From assembly GCA_003695215.1 (NCBI GenBank), contig RFIM01000190.1, positions 1-24,296 on the forward strand: a stretch of DNA of 24,296 nucleotides. Direction: 5' to 3'. The notes beneath the pieces are model-generated. The model was not told the DNA's origin and made no database searches. It worked only from the letters and a program-made list of their open reading frames with translations. A program made the translations under genes and the position numbers. The stretch is from Chloroflexota bacterium (GTDB lineage: Bacteria > Chloroflexota > Anaerolineae > Aggregatilineales > UBA2796). This document shows positions 14,606-20,555 of this stretch, piece after piece (the first letter of the stretch is position 1; every line of letters starts with the position of its first letter).

Positions 14606-15088
14606 ATGGACGCGCTCTTGGAATGGCTGAGCCAGACTGCGCTTGCGCGTTGGATGCAGAACGCGATCTGGGCGTTTCCAATCGCTGAGATCGTGCATAT
14701 CTTCGGCATCAGCGTGCTGGTCGGCGCTGCAGCGCTTTTCGATTTGCGCCTGCTCGGCGTCGGTCGGCGCGCCATGAGCGTGACTTTCGCCGTGCGTTTT
14801 CTGCTGCGCACGGCGCGAGTCGGTTTTGTGATAGCGGTCAGCTCGGGCGCGCTGCTCTTCCTGAGCAACGCAGCAGATTTTGTGGCGAATCGCGCTTTTC
14901 AAGTCAAGATGCTGCTGCTAGCGGCCGCGCTCGCCAACGTTTTGATTTTCCATCTCGGCATTTATCGCAGCGTGGCGCGCTGGGATTTGAACGTGCCGAC
15001 GCCGCTCGCAGCGCGCTTGGCAGCGCTTTTCTCGCTAGCCATCTGGCTAGCGATCATCGCGGCTGGACGGCTGATCGCCTACGTCTGA
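14606..15088 (+). CDS. DUF6644-like four-helix membrane protein
   Basis: 160 residues, ATG 14606, 3 bases after the previous stop. It starts with an amphipathic MDALLEWLSQTALARWM segment and has about four membrane helices: IAEIVHIFGISVLVGAAALF, VGFVIAVSSGALLFL, MLLLAAALANVLIFHLG and LFSLAIWLAIIAAG. The pattern E-x-x-H in the first helix, DLRLLG after it, and a histidine in the third helix (IFHLG) are conserved in the family I recall as DUF6644. Paired histidines in membrane helices would allow haem or metal binding, which is inference only. Constant pairing with a DUF6152-like partner suggests one membrane complex. The gene overlaps the convergent cinA-like gene by 10 bases. Confidence 0.75.
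   Translation: MDALLEWLSQTALARWMQNAIWAFPIAEIVHIFGISVLVGAAALFDLRLLGVGRRAMSVTFAVRFLLRTARVGFVIAVSSGALLFLSNAADFVANRAFQVKMLLLAAALANVLIFHLGIYRSVARWDLNVPTPLAARLAALFSLAIWLAIIAAGRLIAYV
15032..15053. repeat. Near-perfect 22-bp palindrome in the DUF6644-like gene
   Basis: Arms TCGCTAGCCA (15032-15041) and TGGCTAGCGA (15044-15053) are exact reverse complements around a TC centre. It lies within the last membrane helix codons, about 35 bases before the stop. It could be a coincidence, a binding site or a short mRNA hairpin. Confidence 0.85.
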
Positions 15089-16278
15089 GCGCTGACGCGC
15101 CTTTTGAGCAGGTGCCAGCCCATTGAAAGCGCCCAGCCGCTCGGCACCTCAGGCGTGGTCATATCCGTGCCATAAAAGTAAGCGCGGCTGCGCAGCTCAA
15201 GGCCATCTGTGGCTGCCATAGCCGAGCTCTCGGCTTCAGCGATCACGACCAATGCCGCATCGACGCCGTGTTCAAGCCGCAGCGCCGCTGCCATTTGCTC
15301 GCTCACAACGCGCAGATCGCCTTGCATTTGGCTGCGCAAGCGCTCTAGCACACCTTGCTCAGCAAAGCGCAGCACGCCGTCTGCGAAAGTCGCCTTGCTC
15401 AAACGGCGCTGAAGCATGCCGCCTGTGTACAGCTCGCCGATGACCACGCGCAAGCCTGAGCGCCTGACCGCATCGGCGAAGGCTTGCTCAAGCGTCTCCT
15501 TGCCGACTCCGAAGATGTAATCGCCGATCTTGGCGCGAATCTCCGCCTCAACTGAGGCGATCAGCGCCTCAGCTTCAGCCTCGCTCTCAGCGCGCGCCGT
15601 GATGCGGATATCTGTCTGGCCTGCGTGCGCATTCAAGCCGACAGTTGGATTGCTCAGGCGCTCCAGATGGCCAATTTGCTCGTCGATGTGGCTCTCGCCA
15701 ATGCCTGCTGTGCGCAGCACGCGCGTCTTGATGACGCGTGGCGCGCCGATCCATTGGCGCAGCAAGGGCAGGGCGCTCTGCTCAAGCATCGCTTTCATCT
15801 CACGCGGCACGCCGGGCAGGCAGATGATGATGGCACCTTCGTGGATCACATAGAAGCCAGGCGCTGTGCCTGTGGGATTGTTGATGGCGACAGCGCCTTC
15901 AGGCAGCATCGCCTGCGCACGGTTATTGGCGCTCATGCGCACGTTGAAGCGCGCAAATTTGGCGGCGATCTCATCCAAAAGCGTTTGCTGAAAGACGAGC
16001 GGCCGCTCGATAGCTCTGGCAACGGCTTGGCGCGTCATGTCATCTACCGTCGGGCCTAGCCCGCCTGTGGTGATGATGATCGGCACGCGCTGTAGGGCGA
16101 TGCGCAGCACTTCCGTGATGCGCGCTTCGTCGTCGCCGACAGTCGTTTTGTAGATCACACGCACGCCAAGCGCGCCGAGCTGCTGAGTGATGTAAACTGA
16201 GTTGGTATCGAGCGTCTCGCTCTCGCTGGAGAGCAATTCCTCGCCGATGGCGATGATCTCTGCATGAAAAGGCTGCAT
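15079..16278 (-). CDS. cinA: CinA family protein with degenerate deamidase domain
   Basis: 399 residues. Residues 5-170 form the MoaB/MoCF-like domain (COG1058): EIIAIGEELL, TNSVYITQQL, TTGGLGPTVDD at 70-80, NNPTGTAPGF and ICLPGVPREM. In characterised CinA proteins this domain hydrolyses ADP-ribose. The second domain (about 260-399) should be an NMN deamidase with an ESCTGG motif carrying the catalytic serine, a tyrosine and lysine in a YSN..K motif, and TGIAGP. Here these read GELYTGG (281-287), FAEQGV (305-310) and VIAEAES, so nucleophile and catalytic pair are all missing. The protein probably retains only the first activity. It is 62 bases downstream of sqdB on the same strand and may be co-transcribed. 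ATG 16278 opens the expected N-terminus. Confidence 0.88.
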   Translation of the reverse strand: MQPFHAEIIAIGEELLSSESETLDTNSVYITQQLGALGVRVIYKTTVGDDEARITEVLRIALQRVPIIITTGGLGPTVDDMTRQAVARAIERPLVFQQTLLDEIAAKFARFNVRMSANNRAQAMLPEGAVAINNPTGTAPGFYVIHEGAIIICLPGVPREMKAMLEQSALPLLRQWIGAPRVIKTRVLRTAGIGESHIDEQIGHLERLSNPTVGLNAHAGQTDIRITARAESEAEAEALIASVEAEIRAKIGDYIFGVGKETLEQAFADAVRRSGLRVVIGELYTGGMLQRRLSKATFADGVLRFAEQGVLERLRSQMQGDLRVVSEQMAAALRLEHGVDAALVVIAEAESSAMAATDGLELRSRAYFYGTDMTTPEVPSGWALSMGWHLLKRRVSAQT

Positions 16279-16340
16279 CCTCGCGATTTCCTGGCGCTAG
16301 GGAAATATGGCCGACTCAGGGCCGACTACACAGGAATGCC

Positions 16341-17546
16341 TCAGGCTTTGGCGCTTGGTTCTGTTGCCACAAGCTGGACTTTGTGCGGCTGCTCACCTTG
16401 CGTCCAGCGGATGCGCGGCACAATGGCGTCCATGATGACGCGATCCTTGTACTGGGCAATGCGCTTGATCATGGTCTCGACTAGCTCTTCGCTCAGGTAG
16501 TGAGGCTGCAGGCCGAGATCCAGCAGGCGCGTATGCACGGCGTTGTAATAGTGCTCTTCCTTCTCCACACGCGGATTTTCGTAGTGGCCGACTTCGACCT
16601 GCAAGCCGAGTTCACGCGCGGCGCGCTGCACAGCATAGGCCAGATCGCGCACGCTGAACTGCTCAGTGAACTGATTGAAGACGCGGAACTCGCCTGGCTC
16701 AGCAGGATTGAGCGCCGTCAGCTCGACGCACGCGAGCGTGTCGCGGATATTCAAGTAGCCGCGAGTCTGCCCGCCTGAGCCATAGACGGTCAGCGGGATG
16801 CCGATCACAGCCTGCACGCAGAAGCGGTTGAGCGCCGTGCCGAAAGCCTCATCATAGTCAAAACGATTGATCAGGCGCGGATCGAGCACTGACTCGTCGG
16901 TGTCGATACCGTAGACTACGCCTTGATTCAGGTCAGTGGCGCGCAGGTTCCAGACGCGGCAGGCGAAGTGGATGTTGTGGCTATCGTGGACTTTGGTCAG
17001 ATGGTACATCGAGCCGGGCTGCTTTGGGAAGGGCAGGCGATCTTTGCGCCCTTTATGTTCGATCTCGATATAGCCTTCCTCAATGTCGATGTTGGGCTGC
17101 CCATACTCGCCCATAGTGCCCAACTTGATCAGGTGCGCATCGGGCGTGAAATCGCGCATGGCGTAAAGCACGTGCAAATTGCCGATCACGTTATTGATGT
17201 GTGTGAAGGTGGCTGTATGCACGTTGATCATCGAATAGGGCGCGCTAGGAATCTGCCCGTAATGCACGATAGCTTCTGGTCGGAACTCGCGGAAGACGTG
17301 CGCCGTGAAGTCCCAGTTGGTCAGGTCGCCAATGTACATCGCCATATGTTTGCCTGTCAGCTCGCGCCAGGCTTGGACGCGCTCGTGAAGGGAGCGGATA
17401 GGCGTCAGGCTATCGGTGCCGCGTTCAAGGTGCAGGCGGCGGCGCAGAAAATTATCCACAAGGGCGATTTCGTGGCCGCGCTGCGAGAAGTACATCGCCG
17501 TTGCCCAGCCTAGGTAGCCATCGCCGCCGAGGATGAGAATACGCAT
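16341..17546 (-). CDS. sqdB: UDP-sulfoquinovose synthase
   Basis: 401 residues from ATG 17546 (an upstream GTG at 17558 is possible, but GGAG is placed better for the ATG and MRILILGGDGYLGW is the family start). Extended SDR fold: GGDGYLGWATA at 7-17 binds NAD. Thr144, Tyr181 and Lys185 (YHLTK) correspond to the catalytic Thr, Tyr and Lys of plant SQD1. KLGTMGEYGQPNIDIEEG, GSMYHLTKVHDSHNI and ATDLNQGVVYG are near-identical to SQD1/SqdB. The enzyme joins sulfite to UDP-glucose to form UDP-sulfoquinovose, the head-group donor for sulfolipid SQDG. The segment usually read GEQ.SAP reads YGQIPSAPYSM, with Gln98 in place of Glu. A perfect extended -10 lies upstream at 17586-17594. The sulfolipid glycosyltransferase gene is not in the window. 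Confidence 0.96.
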   Translation of the reverse strand: MRILILGGDGYLGWATAMYFSQRGHEIALVDNFLRRRLHLERGTDSLTPIRSLHERVQAWRELTGKHMAMYIGDLTNWDFTAHVFREFRPEAIVHYGQIPSAPYSMINVHTATFTHINNVIGNLHVLYAMRDFTPDAHLIKLGTMGEYGQPNIDIEEGYIEIEHKGRKDRLPFPKQPGSMYHLTKVHDSHNIHFACRVWNLRATDLNQGVVYGIDTDESVLDPRLINRFDYDEAFGTALNRFCVQAVIGIPLTVYGSGGQTRGYLNIRDTLACVELTALNPAEPGEFRVFNQFTEQFSVRDLAYAVQRAARELGLQVEVGHYENPRVEKEEHYYNAVHTRLLDLGLQPHYLSEELVETMIKRIAQYKDRVIMDAIVPRIRWTQGEQPHKVQLVATEPSAKA

Positions 17547-17585
17547 GGTGAGAGTCACTCCGTTTAAGGCTTCAGATCTCTGCAG

Positions 17586-17594
17586 ATTATAACA
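17586..17594 (-). promoter_or_regulatory. sqdB: Perfect extended -10 promoter for sqdB
   Basis: On the minus strand the sequence is TGTTATAAT, a full match to TGnTATAAT. No clear -35. Transcription near 17579 gives a leader of about 33 bases. Confidence 0.65.
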
Positions 17595-17630
17595 CGCTGA
17601 GCAGGCTCAGGTTGCCCGCTCAGATGAGCG

Positions 17631-18317
17631 CTACTCGCTTGGATTGAAGGTATAGCCGACGCCTGGCACGGTCGTGATCAGCTTTGGTTCGCGCGGCGAA
17701 GGCTCCACTTTGGCGCGCAGACGGCTGATCAGGCTCTTGAGCAAGTTGCGGTCGCCTTCGCCAGTGTAGCCCCAGACTTTCTCGATCAACGTCTCAGGGC
17801 TGAGGACGCGCCCACGATTGACCACAAGGCAATACATCAGCCGAAACTCAAGATTGGTCAATTGGCGCGTCTGCCCGTTGCTGAGCGTGACAGTGTGCCG
17901 TTCAGGATCGAGGCTGAGCGTCGGCGTGTTCAAGTTCGGCACCAGCGCACTGGGCAGCACGCGTGCTCGGCGCAACTGCGCATTCACGTGCGCTAGCAGC
18001 ATTTGGTAGCTGTAAGGCTTGGCCAGGAAGTCATCAATGCCAGCTTCATAGGCACTGACGATATCCTCCTCGTTGCTCGCATTCGCCAAAAGCAGCATCG
18101 GCACGGATGAAGCGCCACGAATGTTCTCAATGCGCCGAAAGAGCGCTGCGTCCAGCTCTTCTTCATCCAGGATCAGCAAGTCGGTCAGCTGATCGTTCCA
18201 AGTGCGCTCGGCTTGGGCAGGATCGACAATGCTAGTGACATCATAGCCTTCCTGCCGCAAGATGAAGCTCAGGATGTTGACCGACTTCACGTCATCGCCC
18301 AAGACCAAGATGTTCAC
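17631..18317 (-). CDS. OmpR/PhoB-type response regulator (orphan)
   Basis: 228 residues from GTG 18317 (NILVLGDD follows), with AAAGGG 10 bases upstream. ATG 18338 (MAKGVWR) is an alternative; longer readings enter the -10 box. Receiver domain 1-115: acidic Asp8 and Asp9, phosphoacceptor Asp51 in LLILDEEELDA, Lys100 in AKPYS. The conserved Thr/Ser after the fourth strand is Ala78 (MLLLANAS), which may alter the phosphorylation switch. C-terminal winged helix 130-228: LSLDPERHTVTLSNGQ, LTNLEFRLMYCLVVNRGRVL, ISRLRAKVEP and TVPGVGYTF are typical of DNA-binding OmpR domains. No histidine kinase gene is adjacent. It lies upstream of sqdB, which has its own promoter. Target genes cannot be read from the sequence. 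Confidence 0.92.
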   Translation of the reverse strand: MNILVLGDDVKSVNILSFILRQEGYDVTSIVDPAQAERTWNDQLTDLLILDEEELDAALFRRIENIRGASSVPMLLLANASNEEDIVSAYEAGIDDFLAKPYSYQMLLAHVNAQLRRARVLPSALVPNLNTPTLSLDPERHTVTLSNGQTRQLTNLEFRLMYCLVVNRGRVLSPETLIEKVWGYTGEGDRNLLKSLISRLRAKVEPSPREPKLITTVPGVGYTFNPSE

Positions 18318-18344
18318 GCGCCATACGCCCTTTGCCATGCAGAG

Positions 18345-18353
18345 AGTACAGCA
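18345..18353 (-). promoter_or_regulatory. Second possible -10 of the response regulator gene
   Basis: TGCTGTACT on the minus strand is an extended -10 look-alike. Transcription would start almost at ATG 18338, giving a leaderless or very short leader mRNA. The box at 18396-18404 is the better match. Confidence 0.25.
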
Positions 18354-18395
18354 CAAAGGCAGGTAGCGCGCCCGCCTTGATCGTGCTAAGCCTTA

Positions 18396-18404
18396 ATTAT
18401 AGCA
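18396..18404 (-). promoter_or_regulatory. Perfect extended -10 promoter of the response regulator
   Basis: TGCTATAAT on the minus strand is a full consensus extended -10. Transcription near 18389 leaves about 70 bases to GTG 18317. The 120-base region to 18485 also holds the divergent promoter for the muramidase gene. Confidence 0.65.
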
Positions 18405-18484
18405 CAACGCCGCCTGAAGGCGATCAAAAGCTGCTCTGTTTGCGCTATTGGCAATCTTGATGCGCGTTTGCCGCAAAAATGCGA

Positions 18485-18490
18485 TACACT
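18485..18490 (+). promoter_or_regulatory. -10-like box before the SH3-muramidase gene
   Basis: TACACT, in the wider context TACACTTA that also occurs before the first FHA gene (19793-19800). No -35 at the normal distance. Transcription near 18497 fits ATG 18526. Confidence 0.4.
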
Positions 18491-18513
18491 TATGCCTGTG
18501 AAGTCCGCACAAT

Positions 18514-18520
18514 GAGGTGA
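18514..18520 (+). promoter_or_regulatory. Ribosome binding site deciding the muramidase start
   Basis: GAGGTGA, 5 bases before ATG 18526. The alternative in-frame GTG 18517 lies inside this site and is therefore rejected. Confidence 0.75.
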
Positions 18521-18525
18521 TCGCC

Positions 18526-19740
18526 ATGGCGCTATACGCCATTGTAAACGCGGAGCGCTTGAATCTGCGCGAGCAGCCGAACACAGCCTCGCGAATCTTG
18601 CGGCAACTAGAGCGTGACGAGGCGCTAGAAGTGCTGCGCGACGCAGGTTTCGATTGGCTAGAAGTGCAAGTCCTGGGCAGCAGCTTGCGCGGCTTCGTCT
18701 CCAAGCTCTATGTGCGCCTCAGCGATCGGCGCCCTAGCAGCGACGAGGCGCCGTCGGAGGAGATGCCCGTCGGCATTGGCGCGGGCAGCACAGTCGAGGT
18801 GACGGCGCGCGCCTTGAACGTGCGCAGCGCGCCTAGCACCAGCGCACCAATTTTAGCCACTGTTCAGCTCGGCACGCGCTTCCAAGTTCTGGGCAAGCAA
18901 GGCGATTGGCTGCGCGTGCGCCACCAAGACGGCGAGGCGTTCATCGCCGCGGCTTTTGTCAAGCCCGCCAGCAGCAGCTTCACTTTGGAAGGCTTCCTGA
19001 TCGAAGAGCCCGAGCTGCTGGAAGTGCGCATGCAACCTGAGAAGCTGATCCCGCTGCAGCCTGAAGACACGACTGAAGCGGCTGTAGCGCGCACTTGGAA
19101 TCTTTATGGCGGCTTGCTCGGCCGCCTCAGCGACCTGCTCTCAATCCCTGTGGATGTGATCATCGGCGTGCTAGTGGCCGAGAGCGGCGGTGCTGCCTTC
19201 GGCGCCGATGGGCGCATGATCATCCGCTTCGAGAATCACATCTTCTGGCGCTATTGGGGCCGATCCAATGCGGCGCTCTTCGATCAACACTTCGCCTTCG
19301 ATCGCACCTCGCCCTTGCGCGCTTGGCGCAACCATCAGTGGCGCCCTGATGCCAACAGCGATTGGATCAGCTTTCACGGCAATCAGAGCTTGGAATGGCA
19401 GGTTTTCACTTTTGCGCGCAATTTGGATGAGACTGCCGCCATGCTCAGCATCAGCATGGGTGCGCCGCAGATCATGGGCTTCAATTTCAAGCGGCTCGGC
19501 TATGAGAGCGTCCAGCAAATGTTCGAGCGCTTCTCAAACAGCGCGCATGCGCAGATCATCGCGATTTTCGATTTCGTCAAGGGCGCTACAGCCACCAGCC
19601 CTGCCATCCAAGCGCTACAACGCCGTGATTATATCACCTTTGCCAGCATCTATAATGGTAGCGGCAATGAGACGGTCTATGCAGATCGGATTCGGCGTTT
19701 TGCCGCGATCTTCAATCGCCTGATCGCCCTAGCGCGCTGA
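18526..19740 (+). CDS. SH3-SH3-N-acetylmuramidase (DUF3380-like) protein
   Basis: 404 residues. Two bacterial SH3 domains: residues 4-66 (RLNLREQPNTASRIL, WLEVQV, GFVSKLYV) and 90-146 (LNVRSAPSTSAPIL, WLRVRHQDGEAFIAAAFV). A linker to about 185 is followed by a domain (190-400) that resembles DUF3380, the N-acetylmuramidase domain of some phage endolysins: VAESGGAAFGADGR with the probable catalytic Glu219, IIRFENHIFWR, and SMGAPQIMGFN at 310-320. It should cleave the glycan strand of peptidoglycan while the SH3 domains bind the wall. There is no signal peptide or membrane helix, so export needs lysis or a special route. No holin or phage gene is near. Its neighbours are two FHA proteins. Confident in the domains, uncertain about the job. 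Confidence 0.85.
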   Translation: MALYAIVNAERLNLREQPNTASRILRQLERDEALEVLRDAGFDWLEVQVLGSSLRGFVSKLYVRLSDRRPSSDEAPSEEMPVGIGAGSTVEVTARALNVRSAPSTSAPILATVQLGTRFQVLGKQGDWLRVRHQDGEAFIAAAFVKPASSSFTLEGFLIEEPELLEVRMQPEKLIPLQPEDTTEAAVARTWNLYGGLLGRLSDLLSIPVDVIIGVLVAESGGAAFGADGRMIIRFENHIFWRYWGRSNAALFDQHFAFDRTSPLRAWRNHQWRPDANSDWISFHGNQSLEWQVFTFARNLDETAAMLSISMGAPQIMGFNFKRLGYESVQQMFERFSNSAHAQIIAIFDFVKGATATSPAIQALQRRDYITFASIYNGSGNETVYADRIRRFAAIFNRLIALAR

Positions 19741-19768
19741 GCGCTATTGTACGCCAAAGTTAACGATG

Positions 19769-19816
19769 TATCAAGAAGGTTTGCATTTTCGGTACACTTA
19801 GACATTGTTCTTGATA
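19769..19816. promoter_or_regulatory. Promoter of the first FHA gene flanked by a 9-bp inverted repeat
   Basis: -10-like TACACT at 19793-19798. TATCAAGAA (19769-19777) lies at the -35 position and its exact reverse complement TTCTTGATA (19808-19816) lies just after the expected start of transcription. The two arms are centred on the -10 box and about 39 bases apart, as expected for paired operator half-sites. Confidence 0.45.
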
Positions 19817-19826
19817 GAGTAGAAGT

Positions 19827-19832
19827 GAGGGA
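19827..19832 (+). promoter_or_regulatory. Ribosome binding site of the zinc-ribbon FHA gene
   Basis: GAGGGA ends directly before ATG 19833 but 6 bases before ATG 19839, so 19839 (MAKRNDP) is the functional start. Confidence 0.65.
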
Positions 19833-19838
19833 ATGAGC

Positions 19839-20432
19839 ATGGCTAAGCGCAACGATCCGTTGCATAGCGATCAGGAGAATTTTGAGCTGCGGCGCGCTTC
19901 TGCTGCAGGGCCATCTTCCTCAGCAGATCGCGACGAGACGACGCTGCTGCGCTGCTTGAACTGCGGCAAGCCTGTGCGCATGGGCGAGCTGATCTGCCCG
20001 CACTGCGGCTTCGATCTGAGCGAGCGCAACACCTTGCGCACACAACACATGACGGGCGATCCACTGCCCTACCGCACTTGGACATCAGGCGAAGTGACAG
20101 TGGCGGAGCGCAGGCCAATCGTCTTGGAGATTGAGGGACAACAACTCACTTTGCCCTTAGCGGACGTGGTCACGCTGGGCAGGCGCTACGAGAACGCGCC
20201 TGAAGGCCAGCCGCACGTGGATTTGACACCTTTCGGCGCCGAAGAGCTGGGCGTCTCACGCTTGCACGCGCGTTTGCGCCGCAAGGGTATCTTGGTCTAT
20301 GTGGCCGATATGGGCAGCTTGAACGGCACACATCTGAACGGACGCCGCCTGATTCCAGAAGGCGAGCGTCTGCTGCGCGATAACGATGAATTGTATTTAA
20401 GCCGCTTGCGCATTCGCGTGCATTTCTCGTGA
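19839..20432 (+). CDS. Zinc-ribbon and FHA domain protein
   Basis: 197 residues from ATG 19839. After a charged, flexible N-terminus a zinc ribbon is formed by Cys39, Cys42 (CLNC), Cys53 and Cys56 (CPHC). The FHA domain covers about 93-197: Gly114-Arg115 in TLGRRYE, Ser140-Arg141 with His143 in GVSRLHARL, and Asn162-Gly163 in SLNGTHLNGR, the residues that recognise phosphothreonine peptides. An insertion (ENAPEGQPHVDLTPFGAEELG) lies between the GR and SRLH motifs, as in GarA-like proteins with PHVDL. It should read Ser/Thr-kinase signals in the cytosol; no kinase or phosphatase is in the window. The gene has its own promoter with flanking inverted repeats and stands between the muramidase and a second FHA gene. 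Confidence 0.92.
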   Translation: MAKRNDPLHSDQENFELRRASAAGPSSSADRDETTLLRCLNCGKPVRMGELICPHCGFDLSERNTLRTQHMTGDPLPYRTWTSGEVTVAERRPIVLEIEGQQLTLPLADVVTLGRRYENAPEGQPHVDLTPFGAEELGVSRLHARLRRKGILVYVADMGSLNGTHLNGRRLIPEGERLLRDNDELYLSRLRIRVHFS

Positions 20433-20466
20433 GCAGGTGTGTTCTGAGTAGCCTTATGGGGCCACA

Positions 20467-20495
20467 TTGTCACACGGCGCATGGCATGCTATACT
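20467..20495 (+). promoter_or_regulatory. Strong promoter of the second FHA gene
   Basis: TTGTCA (20467-20472), exactly 17 bases, then TATACT (20490-20495) preceded by TGC, giving both a -35 and an extended -10. This is the best complete promoter in the window. Transcription starts near 20502. Confidence 0.75.
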
Positions 20496-20509
20496 GACAA
20501 GCTGTATTG

Positions 20510-20533
20510 AGCGCCGCGTGGCGCTGCGTTTTT
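20510..20533 (+). terminator. Attenuator-like hairpin in the FHA leader
   Basis: AGCGCC and GGCGCT pair around a GCGT loop (20510-20525), followed by GCG and then TTTTT at 20529-20533. It lies only about 8 bases after the expected transcription start and 23 bases before the coding ATG, so it could end or delay transcription early. Confidence 0.45.
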
Positions 20534-20542
20534 GCTCATTTC

Positions 20543-20548
20543 AGGAGG
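20543..20548 (+). promoter_or_regulatory. Ribosome binding site deciding the second FHA start
   Basis: AGGAGG stands 7 bases before ATG 20556. The in-frame start at 20532 lies in the hairpin T-run and has no such site. Confidence 0.8.
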
Positions 20549-20555
20549 CATCTTT

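Noticed and set aside
17597..17610. CTGAGC/GCTCAG repeat between the response regulator and sqdB
   Set aside because: The spacer is only 2 bases, so a stable RNA hairpin is unlikely; it may be part of the sqdB upstream region but nothing supports an operator.
18318..18356. Longer N-terminus of the response regulator (MCCTLCMAKG...)
   Set aside because: It extends into a -10 look-alike and precedes the conserved receiver start by too many residues.
19730..19746. TAGCGC/GCGCTA hairpin at the end of the muramidase gene
   Set aside because: Only 6 bp, overlapping the stop codon, and no T-run follows; too weak to call a terminator.
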